A stretch of 38,794 bases of DNA from an uncultured Alphaproteobacteria bacterium (GTDB taxonomy: Bacteria; Pseudomonadota; Alphaproteobacteria; HIMB59; GCA-002718135). A program made the position numbers and the translations under genes. The DNA is taken from NCBI GenBank assembly GCA_902518985.1, contig CABYIF010000014.1, positions 1 to 38,794 of the forward strand. Reading direction: 5' to 3'. Below are positions 23,794 through 34,522 of this stretch, piece after piece. The notes under the pieces are model-generated. The model searched no databases. It was not told the origin of the DNA and was given only the letters and a program-made list of their open reading frames with translations. Positions within the stretch are counted from its first letter, which is position 1. Every line of letters begins with the position of its first letter.

Positions 23794-24054
23794 TTATTTT
23801 TTTGAAATTTGTTTTGATAAAGAGGATAACTTTCGGGATATGTATTCTTTTTTAAAAATCCCTTTTTTTACTGCTTTTGCCATTATTGAGTTGACAGCAG
23901 TAAAGGATTTTTGGATTTCCTCCTCATTTTTTGCTTCTAGGGAGATATTAAATTTATTTAGAGCAGTTCTAAATTTAGATAGATATTGAGAATTGACCAA
24001 ATTTCTGACTTTGTTCTGTCTTGATCTTTTTTTAGCTGAAGCGTGATTAGCCAT
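23794..24054 (-). CDS. rpsT: 30S ribosomal protein S20
   Basis: 86 aa; MANHASAKKRSRQNKVRNLVN; upstream of dnaA as in other alphaproteobacteria. Confidence 0.95.
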   Translation of the reverse strand: MANHASAKKRSRQNKVRNLVNSQYLSKFRTALNKFNISLEAKNEEEIQKSFTAVNSIMAKAVKKGIFKKEYISRKLSSLSKQISKK

Positions 24055-24106
24055 AGAGACGCTATAAATTTAAAATTAATTAAGTCAATTAATATTTATT
24101 TATATA

Positions 24107-24925
24107 TCATTTATTATTTTGAATGTTAGGGACATAAAATGTTGATCGGCCATATTGAACTATCTTAATTACCCTATATTTGCCTATAAACATACCCTCC
24201 TTACCATAAACTTTAAAATTTGATTGAAAATTTCCTAATGTACCATCAGAAGATCTATAATCTCTTATAGAAGAACCACCATGCATTATGGCTTTTTTAA
24301 GTATTTTACGAATTGAAAAAATTAGTTTGATTATGTGACTAATTTTTAGATCTTTTCCTGAAGTTAAAGGTGAAATTTTAGCATCAAATAATATTTCTGA
24401 AGCATATATATTTCCAATTCCAGATATAATTTTTTGATTCAACAAAATTTGTTTAATTGGGACTTCAGATCTAGAGACCTTTTTATCTAAATATTTACTA
24501 TTTAATTTTTTACTTAAGGCATCTATTCCCAAATTAAGTATGTAATTCTTCTTCATTAAAGAAATTGTTTTTACTATATCTATAAAACCAAATTTTCTAG
24601 GATCATTAAAGGTTAATATTTTTTTGTTATAAAAAACAACAATAAAATGATCATGTTTATCTCTGGTAAAGTCAAATTGGTCTATTTTTAGCCTACCCGA
24701 CATACCTAGGTGTATTATAAGTGAATAATGGTTATCTAAATCTAAAATAATATATTTTGCAATTCTTCTAATATTAGATATTTTAGAATTTAATAATTTT
24801 TTTTTTAAACTATTGGGTATTTTAAAACGAAGTTTATTTGTATGAATATTTACTTTATTAATTTTTTGATTTCTTACTATCTCAAGACCTTTTATAGTGG
24901 TTTCAACTTCAGGTAATTCTGGCAT
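24107..24925 (-). CDS. mutM: Formamidopyrimidine-DNA glycosylase with degenerate (zincless) finger
   Basis: MPELPEVETTIKGL, HLGMSGRLK, DPRKFGF, ISGIGNIYASEILF, HGGSSIRDY, GRSTFY retained; C-terminal KVYGKEGMFIGKYRVIKIVQYGRSTFYVPNIQNNK has no cysteines. Confidence 0.95.
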   Translation of the reverse strand: MPELPEVETTIKGLEIVRNQKINKVNIHTNKLRFKIPNSLKKKLLNSKISNIRRIAKYIILDLDNHYSLIIHLGMSGRLKIDQFDFTRDKHDHFIVVFYNKKILTFNDPRKFGFIDIVKTISLMKKNYILNLGIDALSKKLNSKYLDKKVSRSEVPIKQILLNQKIISGIGNIYASEILFDAKISPLTSGKDLKISHIIKLIFSIRKILKKAIMHGGSSIRDYRSSDGTLGNFQSNFKVYGKEGMFIGKYRVIKIVQYGRSTFYVPNIQNNK

Positions 24926-24926
24926 A

Positions 24927-25658
24927 ATGAAAAAAAATTATAATTTTGGTTATACAAAAGTAAATTCAAAACAAAAGACTAAACTTGTGCAAAATGTGTT
25001 TTCTAGTGTGGCTACCAACTATGACAAAATGAATGATTTAATGAGTTTAGGTATGCATAAATTATGGAAAAAAAGATTTGTAGAAATAATCGATGTCAAA
25101 AATAATGATATTGTTTTAGATGTAGGTTCAGGGTCGGGAGATATAGTTGATGAATTAATCAAACAAGACCTAAAAATGAAACTATATATGTTAGACCTGA
25201 ATAAAGAAATGCTAAATCAAGGTAAAAAAAGGTTTAAAACAAAGAAGAATATAAGTTTCATTATTGGAAATGCAGAAAAATTAAATTTTAAAAATAATTT
25301 TTTTGATAAATACTTAATATCTTTTTGTCTAAGAAATGTGACTGAATATAAATTATCTATCAAGGAAGCTTATAGAGTTCTGAAGAGAGGTGGAAAATAT
25401 TGTTGCTTAGAATTTAGTAATCCCAAATCATCACTAATTTCAAGTACTTACAATTTATATAAATCAAAATTATTACCAATATTAGGAGAAATTGTTGCAA
25501 ACGATAGAGATGCATATAAATATCTTAGTGAGAGTATTGATTTATTTCCAAATCAAGAAGAGTTAACTAACTTATTGATTACGAGTGGTTTTGAAAAAGT
25601 TAATTCTATAAATCTTTTTAATGGTATTGTTGCTATTCACACTGGTTATAAAACCTAA
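24927..25658 (+). CDS. ubiE: Ubiquinone/menaquinone biosynthesis C-methyltransferase UbiE
   Basis: VFSSVATNYDKMNDLMSLGMHKLWKKRFV, LDVGSGSGDI, FCLRNVT, GGKYCCLEFSNP; the ORF-track start at 24897 overlaps mutM, and the ATG at 24927 (MKKNYNFGYTKV) is more likely. Confidence 0.95.
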   Translation: MKKNYNFGYTKVNSKQKTKLVQNVFSSVATNYDKMNDLMSLGMHKLWKKRFVEIIDVKNNDIVLDVGSGSGDIVDELIKQDLKMKLYMLDLNKEMLNQGKKRFKTKKNISFIIGNAEKLNFKNNFFDKYLISFCLRNVTEYKLSIKEAYRVLKRGGKYCCLEFSNPKSSLISSTYNLYKSKLLPILGEIVANDRDAYKYLSESIDLFPNQEELTNLLITSGFEKVNSINLFNGIVAIHTGYKT

Positions 25659-26839
25659 TGAATAAAATTTTATTTATAATAACTGGCTCAATTGCTTCTT
25701 CAAGGTCTAAAGATATTATGAAATTACTATATAATAATAAATTTCAAATTAGTTGTGTAGTAACTGAAGAAGCTAAAAAATACATAAATATAAAGGATTT
25801 ACGAAATTATACAAAAAGTAGGCTATATACCGATAGATCTGAGAAGAATAATAAGATGTTACATATTAATCTATCTAGGAATAATGATATGATTTTTGTT
25901 TGTCCAGCTACCGCAAACTCAATTGCTAAATTTGCTAATGGATATGGAAATAATTTAGCATCTAATACTCTTCTTGCTTCAAATAAAAGAATTTTATTTG
26001 CCCCAGCAATGAATAGTCAAATGTGGGCAAATAAGACTAATCAAAAAAATGTAAAAATACTAAAAAAACAAGGTCATGAATTTATTGGACCAGAAATTGG
26101 AAACTTAAAATGTGGCGAGTTCGGCAAGGGTCGAATAAGCAACACAAAACAGATATACCAAAAAATCGTTAAAAATTTTAATCAATCAAATCTTTTTTAT
26201 AATAAAAAATGTTTAGTAACTGCAGGAGCAACAATGGAAATGATTGACTCAGTAAGATACATTTCAAACAAATCATCAGGTAAACAAGGTTATGAAATTG
26301 CATCTCAGCTCGCTCTTAATGGAGCTAAAGTTATATTAATATCTGGTCCTACTAATTTGGATCCACCACCAAATATTAAATTTATTGAAATAAAGACTGC
26401 AGAAGAAATGTATAAAAAAATCATAAAAATCTCAAATATAGATTTTGGTTTTTTCACTGCTGCCGTTTCAGATTTTAAAAGTAAAAAAATAAGTAATTTT
26501 AAAATTAAAAAAAAGAACTCATTAAAACTAAATCTAATTAATAATATTGACATACTAAAAGAGATTGGAAATAGTAAAAATAAAAGACCTAAATTTTTAG
26601 TTGGGTTTGCCGCTGAAACAGGAAGTTTATCTTTAGCAAAAATTAAACTTAAAAATAAAAACTGTGATATGATTGTTTATAATAAAATAAGCAAAGATAA
26701 TATGGTATTTGGATCTGATTATAATAAAATATCTATTGTTACAAAGAATAGAACAAAAATTTTTAAAAAAATGACAAAAATTAACTGTGCTAAGGAAATA
26801 ATTAATTTCGCATATAATTTAAAAATAAATAATGAATAA
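25658..26839 (+). CDS. coaBC: Bifunctional phosphopantothenoylcysteine decarboxylase / phosphopantothenate-cysteine ligase
   Basis: ITGSIASSRS, HINLSRNNDMIFVCPATANSIAKFANG, APAMNSQMW, GNLKCGEFGKGRI, VTAGATMEMIDSVRYISNKSSGKQG, VGFAAET. Confidence 0.94.
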   Translation: MNKILFIITGSIASSRSKDIMKLLYNNKFQISCVVTEEAKKYINIKDLRNYTKSRLYTDRSEKNNKMLHINLSRNNDMIFVCPATANSIAKFANGYGNNLASNTLLASNKRILFAPAMNSQMWANKTNQKNVKILKKQGHEFIGPEIGNLKCGEFGKGRISNTKQIYQKIVKNFNQSNLFYNKKCLVTAGATMEMIDSVRYISNKSSGKQGYEIASQLALNGAKVILISGPTNLDPPPNIKFIEIKTAEEMYKKIIKISNIDFGFFTAAVSDFKSKKISNFKIKKKNSLKLNLINNIDILKEIGNSKNKRPKFLVGFAAETGSLSLAKIKLKNKNCDMIVYNKISKDNMVFGSDYNKISIVTKNRTKIFKKMTKINCAKEIINFAYNLKINNE

Positions 26840-27584
26840 CTACACAGAAGCTGAATATGAAATTTTTAGTAGATTATTTATTTTAAAAGAATTTTCAGAA
26901 GAAAATTTAAACAAACTGTCTGATATTAATATTGGCATAGTAGGTATTGGCGGAATTGGATGCCCTTTGAGTCAATATTTAGTTAATTCTGGTATAAAAA
27001 AAATAACACTTGTGGATGGAGATATTATAGAAAAAAGCAATCTTAATAGACAAATATTATTTGATAATAATGATATAGGTAAGAAGAAAGTTAATGTTGC
27101 TAAAAAGAAATTAAACTTAATTAATAGTGATTGTAAAATTTATATTCTTGATAAAAATATTGATTTAACAAATCTCAGTTCTCTATCTAATTGCTCAATA
27201 ATAGTAGATGCTACAGATGATTGGAAAACATCTAAAATTTTAAATGAATATTGTGTAAAAAATTCAATTAACTTTTTATATACATCTGTGGTTAAGCATG
27301 ATTTGCAAATAATTTTGTTTAATAATGTAAAAGTAAAAGAGCATCTTTGTCTAAACTGTATATTTCCAAATAAAGATGAAATAGATTTGCCAAGATGTGA
27401 AACAGTAGGTATTTCTGGAATTTCAGCAGGTTTAGCTGGGTTAATTTCAGCACAAAAAATAATAAACTTTTATTTAAACTTATCAAAAGAAACGAATATA
27501 TTGACAGTTTCTGATGGAAAAAAATTAACTATTGAAAATATTATTGTTAAAAGTAAACATGAATGTGATTTAAAATCAGTTTAG
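26832..27584 (+). CDS. ThiF/MoeB/HesA-family adenylyltransferase
   Basis: GIVGIGGIGCPLSQYLVNSGIKKITLVDGDIIEKSNLNRQILF, DATDDWKTS, CLNC, PRCETVGISG. Confidence 0.9.
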   Translation: MNNYTEAEYEIFSRLFILKEFSEENLNKLSDINIGIVGIGGIGCPLSQYLVNSGIKKITLVDGDIIEKSNLNRQILFDNNDIGKKKVNVAKKKLNLINSDCKIYILDKNIDLTNLSSLSNCSIIVDATDDWKTSKILNEYCVKNSINFLYTSVVKHDLQIILFNNVKVKEHLCLNCIFPNKDEIDLPRCETVGISGISAGLAGLISAQKIINFYLNLSKETNILTVSDGKKLTIENIIVKSKHECDLKSV

Positions 27585-27621
27585 TTAATTGATAAATACA
27601 AAAAAAAGTTTAATTTAAATT

Positions 27622-28128
27622 ATGAGACAAAATTCTTTTACTTATGATCAACTAATAGAATGTGCTAGAGGCATACTTTTTGGAGAAGGAAATGCACAAC
27701 TGCCAATGCCTCCAATGTTAATGTTTGATAGAATTACATCAATAACAGAAGATGGGGGTGTATTTTCAAAAGGAGAGATTGTAGCTGAATTAGACATAAA
27801 AGATGATTTGTGGTTTTTTGATTGTCATTTTATAAATGATCCAGTTATGCCAGGATGCTTAGGTTTAGATGCAATGTGGCAATTGCTAGGCTTCTATCTT
27901 GGATGGCTTGGTCAACCTGGAAGAGGAAGAGCTTTGGGTGTAGGTGAGGTTAAATTTAGTGGTCAAGTACTTAAGACTGTAAAAAAAGTGACTTATCATA
28001 TTTCATTAAAAAGACTTATATTAAGAAAGCTTATTCTAGGTGTTGGAGATGGTATTCTTAAAGCAGATGGTAAAACAATTTATGAAGCCAAAGATATGAA
28101 AGTTGGTTTATTTACAACCAATAATTAA
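27622..28128 (+). CDS. fabA: 3-hydroxydecanoyl-ACP dehydratase/isomerase
   Basis: [52 protein letters not shown]. Confidence 0.97.
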   Translation: MRQNSFTYDQLIECARGILFGEGNAQLPMPPMLMFDRITSITEDGGVFSKGEIVAELDIKDDLWFFDCHFINDPVMPGCLGLDAMWQLLGFYLGWLGQPGRGRALGVGEVKFSGQVLKTVKKVTYHISLKRLILRKLILGVGDGILKADGKTIYEAKDMKVGLFTTNN

Positions 28129-28129
28129 A

Positions 28130-29347
28130 ATGAAAAGAGTAGTTGTAACTGGTATTGGAATAGTTTCTTGTATTGGTAATAATCAAAATGAAGTTTTAGA
28201 TAGTCTCAAAAATTTAAAATCAGGAATATCTAGCGCTAAAGAATATGAAGAGTTTTCTTTTAGAAGTCTTGTTCATGGAAAACCAAATATTGATATTCAT
28301 GAAAATATTGATCGGAGATTACTTAGGTTTATGGGAGATGGTGCAGCCTTTAATTATATATCTATGAAAAATGCAATTGAAGACTCAGGTTTAGAGTTGT
28401 CTGATGTATCAAATGAAATGACAGGAATAATTGTAGGATCAGGAGGCCCATCTACTCAAAATTTATTTAAATCATCAGAAACCGGAAAAAATTTTGGTTC
28501 AAGAAAGATTGGGCCTTTTATGGTTCCAAGAGCAATGTCCAGCACAAATTCTGCAACTCTTGCAACTCCTTTTAAAATTAAAGGCGTAAATTATTCTATT
28601 ACATCTGCTTGTTCAACAAGTTCTCACTGCATTGGTAATGCCTATGAGCTTATTCAAATGGGAAAGCAAAATATTGTTTTTGCAGGTGGTGGCGAAGAGT
28701 TACACTGGACACTATCAATTCTATTTGATGCAATGGGTGCACTATCCTCAAAATTTAATTCTACCCCAGAACTATCTTCCAGAGCATATGATGCAGATAG
28801 AGATGGTTTTGTAATTGCTGGAGGAGGTGGAACGCTAGTACTTGAAGAATTGGAACATGCAAAAGCTAGAGGTGCAAAGATATATGGTGAGCTAACTGGA
28901 TATGGAGCAACATCAGATGGCTATGATATGGTACAACCATCAGGAGAAGGGGCGGAAAGATGTATGAAACAAGCCCTTAAAAATATTAATGGTGATATTG
29001 ATTATATTAATACACATGGGACAAGTACACCTATTGGAGATGTAAAAGAATTAGAAGCAATCAAAAAAGTTTTTGATCAAAAAATTCCTAAACTGAGCTC
29101 AACAAAATCATTAACTGGACATTCTCTTGGAGCAACAGGAGTACATGAAGCTATTTACTGTTTGTTAATGATGGAAAATAACTTTATCAGTGGTTCTGCT
29201 AATATTGAAAAACTTGATGATAATGCCAAAAATTGTAATATCCTTTTGAAGACAGAACATAACGTAAATATTGAGAATGTAATGTCTAATAGTTTTGGTT
29301 TTGGTGGAACAAATGCAACCTTAGTGTTTTCAAAATATCATGCTTAA
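28130..29347 (+). CDS. fabB: 3-oxoacyl-ACP synthase I
   Basis: [13 protein letters not shown] at 28130 (2 nt after the fabA stop); [63 protein letters not shown]. Confidence 0.97.
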   Translation: MKRVVVTGIGIVSCIGNNQNEVLDSLKNLKSGISSAKEYEEFSFRSLVHGKPNIDIHENIDRRLLRFMGDGAAFNYISMKNAIEDSGLELSDVSNEMTGIIVGSGGPSTQNLFKSSETGKNFGSRKIGPFMVPRAMSSTNSATLATPFKIKGVNYSITSACSTSSHCIGNAYELIQMGKQNIVFAGGGEELHWTLSILFDAMGALSSKFNSTPELSSRAYDADRDGFVIAGGGGTLVLEELEHAKARGAKIYGELTGYGATSDGYDMVQPSGEGAERCMKQALKNINGDIDYINTHGTSTPIGDVKELEAIKKVFDQKIPKLSSTKSLTGHSLGATGVHEAIYCLLMMENNFISGSANIEKLDDNAKNCNILLKTEHNVNIENVMSNSFGFGGTNATLVFSKYHA

Positions 29348-30113
29348 GGGAAAAAAGGGTCTGGTTTTTGGAATAGCAAACAATCACTCAATTGCATGGG
29401 GGATTTCACAACAGCTTGCTAAAAATGGTGCTGAATTAGCTATTGGTTATCAAAACGAATTATTATTTAAGAGAGTGAAGCCATTATCAGAAGAAATTAA
29501 CTCAAAAATACTTATTGAATGTGATTTTAACAATGAAGAGTCAATTAATAATGCAGTATCAGTTATAAATAAAGAATGGGGCACAATTGATTTTATAGTT
29601 CATGCCGTAGCTTTTGCAGACAAAACAGAATTAAATGGAAGATATGTTGATACTTCAAAAGATAATTTTATCAACTGCTTAGATATATCATGTTATTCAT
29701 TAACAAGTCTTACAAAAGCATTTGAACCTCTAATTAATCATGGGGGAAGCATTCTTACTCTTACATTTTATGGTTCAAATAAAGTGATACCCAATTATAA
29801 CTTAATGGGAGTTGCGAAAGCAGCTTTGGAAACAAGCGTAAAATACTTAAGTGTAGATTTAGGAAACAAAAATATTAGAGTAAATGCTATATCAGCAGGA
29901 CCAATGAGAACAATTGCCGGTGCGGCAATTAATAACGCTAGAGAAGTTTTTAAATTTACAGAAGAACATTCAGCTTTGAAAAGAAATGCCAAACTTGATG
30001 AAATTGGTAAATCAGCTTTGTATTTTATTAGCGATTTATCTTCAGCTATAACAGGTGAGGTACATTATGTAGATTGTGGATACAATATAATTGGTATGCC
30101 AAATAAATTTTAA
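29340..30113 (+). CDS. fabI: Enoyl-ACP reductase (NADH), FabI type
   Basis: [52 protein letters not shown] (Yx6K), [11 protein letters not shown]. Confidence 0.95.
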   Translation: MLKGKKGLVFGIANNHSIAWGISQQLAKNGAELAIGYQNELLFKRVKPLSEEINSKILIECDFNNEESINNAVSVINKEWGTIDFIVHAVAFADKTELNGRYVDTSKDNFINCLDISCYSLTSLTKAFEPLINHGGSILTLTFYGSNKVIPNYNLMGVAKAALETSVKYLSVDLGNKNIRVNAISAGPMRTIAGAAINNAREVFKFTEEHSALKRNAKLDEIGKSALYFISDLSSAITGEVHYVDCGYNIIGMPNKF

Positions 30114-30865
30114 ATTTTCTCTAACAATTCTATTGGATTATCTGTAAAAATACTATCAACACCTAAATTAAAAAGTTCATTAGCTTCTATTAAACTAATG
30201 TTTTTATTCGCATAGGTAGTAATTAAAATATTATTTTTTTTTATTTTTTTAATAATTTCTGAAGATATAATATTTTTATTTAACCCACAAATTTTTAAAT
30301 CATTATTTATTGAGATATTTATTAGGTCGTCAATATTATTTTCCTTAAAATCGTCTAATAAAAAACTGCGATTAGATTGAGGATAAAGTTTGGAAATTTC
30401 TAAAATAGATACTGGGTCAAAAGTTGAAAAAAAAATATCTATTTCTTTTATATTTTTGGTAATTTCATAAATTTTATAAATATTTGCTTTTTCAAAATTT
30501 TTATTTGGTTTTAATTCAATATTAAGATTTCTATTGCTATTGATACACAATGTTAAAATATCTTGTAATTTTGGAACAACAATATTTGTGTTTTTATTAT
30601 AAAAAAATTTCCCTGCATCTAGTTTTTTAATATCATCATATAAATAATCTATTGCAAATCCATTTCCACTAGTTGTTCTATCTAAAGTATCATCATGCAA
30701 TAGAATTGGCACTTCATCTTTAGAAATTTTTACATCAATTTCTACGAAACTTAAACCAATTTCAAAAGCTCTGATAATAGACTCAGCAGTATTTTCAGGA
30801 CACAGATCTTTTACACCTCTGTGTCCAATTAATTTTGGTAATTTAATCGTTTTTTTCTGAGTCAA
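30110..30865 (-). CDS. Glycerophosphodiester phosphodiesterase
   Basis: [66 protein letters not shown]. Confidence 0.92.
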   Translation of the reverse strand: MTQKKTIKLPKLIGHRGVKDLCPENTAESIIRAFEIGLSFVEIDVKISKDEVPILLHDDTLDRTTSGNGFAIDYLYDDIKKLDAGKFFYNKNTNIVVPKLQDILTLCINSNRNLNIELKPNKNFEKANIYKIYEITKNIKEIDIFFSTFDPVSILEISKLYPQSNRSFLLDDFKENNIDDLINISINNDLKICGLNKNIISSEIIKKIKKNNILITTYANKNISLIEANELFNLGVDSIFTDNPIELLEKI

Positions 30866-32936
30866 CTGCTTTCATAGAAAGTTTTATTTTTCCTCTTGAG
30901 TCGATGTCCAGTACTTTTACTTTAACCACATCTCCTTCACTGATAACATCTTCAACTTTCTCTACTCTTTCATTTTTTAGTTGACTGATGTGAACAAGTC
31001 CATCAGTAGATCCCATGAAATTTACAAAAGCACCAAAGTCCATAATCTTTATAACTTTTCCTTCATAAATTTTTCCTATTTCTGGCTCTTCCACAATACC
31101 CTTAATCCAATCTAGTGCATCTTTACCAGATTTTTGATCAACAGCTGCAATGCTAACCAAACCTTCATCATTGATTTCAATTTTAGCACCTGTTGTCTCA
31201 GATATTTCTCTGATAACTGCACCACCTTTACCAATAACCTCTCTTATTTTATCTTTATTTATTTGAAGATTAGTTATCGTTGGTGCGTACTGTGAAATTG
31301 ATTGATTTGGTTTATCAATTGCTTTTGCCATCTCACCAAGTATGTGGAAACGGCCTTCTTTAGCTTGAGCTAATGCTTCTTTCATAATCTCAGCTGTTAT
31401 GCTTGTTATTTTAATATCCATTTGTAATGAAGTTATGCCTTCCGAAGTTCCAGCAACTTTAAAATCCATATCACCTAAATGATCTTCATCACCTAAAATA
31501 TCTGACAAAATAACATATTTATCACCTTCTTTAATTAAACCCATTGCAATACCTGCTACTGATCTTTCTAAAGGGACTCCTGCATCCATTAAAGACATTG
31601 AAGTACCACAAACAGTTGCCATAGAACTAGAGCCATTTGACTCTGTGATTTCTGATACAACTCTATAAGTGTAAGGAAATTTTTCTTTTGATGGTAGCAT
31701 TGGATGAATAGCTCTCCAAGCTAACTTGCCATGACCTATTTCTCTTCTACTTGTAGACCCTACTCTTCCTACTTCACCTACTGAATAAGGTGGAAAATTG
31801 TAATGAAGCATAAAGTTCTCAGTATATTCTCCATCGATAGCATCTATTCTCTGTTCATCTGTACCTGTGCCTAAAGTTGATACAACAATTGCTTGTGTTT
31901 CTCCTCTAGTAAATAGTGCAGAACCATGAGTTCTTTCAAGAATACCTGTTTCACATACAATAGGTCTAACAGTTTTTGTATCTCTTCCATCAATCCTATT
32001 TCCAGTATTTATAAGTTCACTTCTTACAATATCTTTTTCAACATTTTTAATTGCATCAGATAAAACAACTGACGAAATATTATCTGAAATAAATTTTTCA
32101 TTAATTTCTGTCCTAATAGTATTTAGTTTTTCAGATCTATTCTGTTTTTCTATTACCTTATATGCTTCAATGAACTGCTTTCCATATTCTTCATAAATCT
32201 TTTTTGGTAAGTTTTTTAGTTCTTCATCTTTTTCTATAATTTTCCAAGGTTCCTTGGCAGCTTTTTTTGCTAGTGAAATAATAGCATCTATTACTGGTTT
32301 ATAACTCTCCTGACCTAAAACAACAGCTTCTAACATTTGTTGTTCAGATAGTTCATGAGCTTCTGATTCAATCATCAGAACACCTTCTTTTGTTCCTGCA
32401 ACTACAAGTTCAAGTTTCGAATTCGATATCTGCTCTTTGTTAGGATTGATAACAAATTCATTATCTATAAAACCAATTTTTATTGCTCCAAGAGGTCCTA
32501 AAAAAGGTAATCCAGATAATGTTAAAGCTGCACTTGCAGCCACCATTGCCACTATATCTGAGTCGTTCTCTTGGTCATGAGAAAGAACTGTACAAGTAAC
32601 TTGTGTTTCATTTTTAAAATCTTTGTGAAATAATGGTCTAACAGGTCTATCAATTAATCTACAAACTAATGTTTCTTTTTCGGTTGGTCTTGCCTCACGT
32701 TTAAAAAAACCACCAGGAATTTTTCCTACTGAATAATATTTTTCCTGATAATTTACAGTTAATGGAAAGAAATCCATATCTGGATTTGCTTCCTTAGCTG
32801 CAACAACATTTGCCATTACTGTTGTTCCGCCATATGTTGCTATTACAGATGAGTCTGCTTGTCTAGCAATTTTTCCTGTTTCTAATTTCAGTATTCTTCC
32901 TGCCCATTCAACTTCTACATTTTTTATATTAAACAT
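30843..32936 (-). CDS. pnp: Polyribonucleotide nucleotidyltransferase
   Basis: 697 aa; [49 protein letters not shown] domain [15 protein letters not shown]1 domain. Confidence 0.98.
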   Translation of the reverse strand: MFNIKNVEVEWAGRILKLETGKIARQADSSVIATYGGTTVMANVVAAKEANPDMDFFPLTVNYQEKYYSVGKIPGGFFKREARPTEKETLVCRLIDRPVRPLFHKDFKNETQVTCTVLSHDQENDSDIVAMVAASAALTLSGLPFLGPLGAIKIGFIDNEFVINPNKEQISNSKLELVVAGTKEGVLMIESEAHELSEQQMLEAVVLGQESYKPVIDAIISLAKKAAKEPWKIIEKDEELKNLPKKIYEEYGKQFIEAYKVIEKQNRSEKLNTIRTEINEKFISDNISSVVLSDAIKNVEKDIVRSELINTGNRIDGRDTKTVRPIVCETGILERTHGSALFTRGETQAIVVSTLGTGTDEQRIDAIDGEYTENFMLHYNFPPYSVGEVGRVGSTSRREIGHGKLAWRAIHPMLPSKEKFPYTYRVVSEITESNGSSSMATVCGTSMSLMDAGVPLERSVAGIAMGLIKEGDKYVILSDILGDEDHLGDMDFKVAGTSEGITSLQMDIKITSITAEIMKEALAQAKEGRFHILGEMAKAIDKPNQSISQYAPTITNLQINKDKIREVIGKGGAVIREISETTGAKIEINDEGLVSIAAVDQKSGKDALDWIKGIVEEPEIGKIYEGKVIKIMDFGAFVNFMGSTDGLVHISQLKNERVEKVEDVISEGDVVKVKVLDIDSRGKIKLSMKAVDSEKND

Positions 32937-32957
32937 ATTATATTTTTATCCTCTTTA

Positions 32958-33230
32958 TTAACCTCTGATATTAAGTTTTTTTATTAATTCTAAATATTCA
33001 GAATTATTTTTTTTTGATAAGTAATTAAGTAATTTTTTTCTTTTATTAACTAATGCTACTAAACCTCTTTTAGAGTGGTTGTCTTTATTGTGAGTTTTAA
33101 AGTGTTCTGTTAAATTTTTAATTCTCTCGCTAATAACTGCAATCTGGATGCTTGTTGAACCAGTATCTTTGTCATTTTTTGCAAATTCATTAATTAGATT
33201 TTTTTTACTTTCTTTGTTTATCGACATCAC
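32958..33230 (-). CDS. rpsO: 30S ribosomal protein S15
   Basis: 90 aa; DTGSTSIQIAVISERIKNLTEHFKTHNKDNHSKRGLVALVNKRKKLLNYL. Confidence 0.97.
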   Translation of the reverse strand: MMSINKESKKNLINEFAKNDKDTGSTSIQIAVISERIKNLTEHFKTHNKDNHSKRGLVALVNKRKKLLNYLSKKNNSEYLELIKKLNIRG

Positions 33231-33235
33231 TACTC

Positions 33236-34141
33236 CTATATTAAGATTTTATTTGGTTTGAACAAATTACCAACTAATTTGCCAATAGAGACTATGTCCC
33301 CCTTATTAGATAAAAAAACTAATTTTTTATCTAAAGATGTTGATTGTGATTTTATAAAGTTTTTATCATCAATCTTAATCGATCTTCCAAAAGATAAGTT
33401 TTTAATATCTTCGTTATCTACAATTTCATAAGCCAAGATGTCGTCCAGCATTGATATTGTTGATTTGATACAATTAATTTCTTTGTGCCTTTGACCTATT
33501 TTTAATAGATCGTCCAGCAAAATCGATCCATCTTTATGAAATTTTCCCACTTTTACTCTCTCTAATGACAATATATGTCCGAATGTGTTAAGTTTAATTG
33601 CAAGATCTCGAGCAAGGCTTCTTACATAAAACCCTTTGCCACACTCTATTTTAAATGAAGTATTTTTAATATTATGTTTTACAAGTTGTAAATTTTTAAC
33701 AAAAACTTCCTTTGATTTAATTTCAAAACTTTTATTTTTTCTTACTAATTTGTAGGCCCTTTCACCATCTATTTTAACTGCAGAAACATTTGGAGGTACT
33801 TGTGGGAAAAGACCTATAAAATACTTCATCTTTTTTTTTATTTCCTCAGAAGTTGGTAAGATTTCAGAACTAAAAATTACTTTTCCTGCACTATCATCAG
33901 TTGATGTCTGAGATCCCCATTTAATAGTAAAGTTATAAACTTTTAAATTATCATTTATATATGGAATAAGTTTTGTGGCTTTACCCAGTGCTATTGGTAA
34001 TACACCTTCGGCTAATGGATCTAAGGTGCCTGCATGGCCAATTTTTTTTATAGAGTATTTTTTTTTAATTTTATCTATAACTTTAAAAGAAGAAATATTT
34101 ATTGGCTTGTAGACATTTATCCAACCTTGGATATCTCTCAT
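33236..34141 (-). CDS. truB: tRNA pseudouridine55 synthase
   Basis: GWINVYKPINISSF, KIGHAGTLDPLAEGVLPIALGKATKL, ECGKGFYVRSLARDLA. Confidence 0.96.
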   Translation of the reverse strand: MRDIQGWINVYKPINISSFKVIDKIKKKYSIKKIGHAGTLDPLAEGVLPIALGKATKLIPYINDNLKVYNFTIKWGSQTSTDDSAGKVIFSSEILPTSEEIKKKMKYFIGLFPQVPPNVSAVKIDGERAYKLVRKNKSFEIKSKEVFVKNLQLVKHNIKNTSFKIECGKGFYVRSLARDLAIKLNTFGHILSLERVKVGKFHKDGSILLDDLLKIGQRHKEINCIKSTISMLDDILAYEIVDNEDIKNLSFGRSIKIDDKNFIKSQSTSLDKKLVFLSNKGDIVSIGKLVGNLFKPNKILI

Positions 34142-34506
34142 TTTTTAATATCTCTTGTAACTTTTTTATTTAATAATAACTTTTCTATTTTTTCTGCCTC
34201 ATCAAAAGTATCATCTAAAAAAAAATTTAATTTAGGTGTAAACTTAGATTTAATTTTAGCATTAGATAAATACTTCTGAAAAATAAATTTATTTTCTTTT
34301 AAGCTCTCTAAAATATTTGACTTATCTATACCACCTAATGGCATAAAATATATATTAGCAATTTTCAAATCTTTTGACATTTTGACCAAAGAAACTGTAA
34401 TTGAGGTTGGTTTTATATTCTCATTATAAAAATCTTCCTTAAATAGACAATCACTTATCAATGTTCTTATCAATTCAGCATATCTAATCTGTCTCTGTGA
34501 CTCCAT
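34138..34506 (-). CDS. rbfA: Ribosome-binding factor A
   Basis: MESQRQIRYAELIRTLISDCL...; downstream of infB. The start at 34506 avoids the 32-bp overlap with infB implied by the ORF-track start at 34554. Confidence 0.88.
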   Translation of the reverse strand: MESQRQIRYAELIRTLISDCLFKEDFYNENIKPTSITVSLVKMSKDLKIANIYFMPLGGIDKSNILESLKENKFIFQKYLSNAKIKSKFTPKLNFFLDDTFDEAEKIEKLLLNKKVTRDIKK

Positions 34507-34522
34507 AATTAAATTAATAAAA

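Noticed and set aside
28632-28814. 60-aa same-strand ORF inside fabB
   Set aside because: Out-of-frame ORF nested in a strongly conserved FabB coding sequence; no independent support.
32937-33235. Autoregulatory leader RNAs for rpsO (S15) and pnp as in E. coli
   Set aside because: The truB-rpsO gap is 5 nt and the rpsO-pnp gap about 21 nt, leaving no space for the classical structures.
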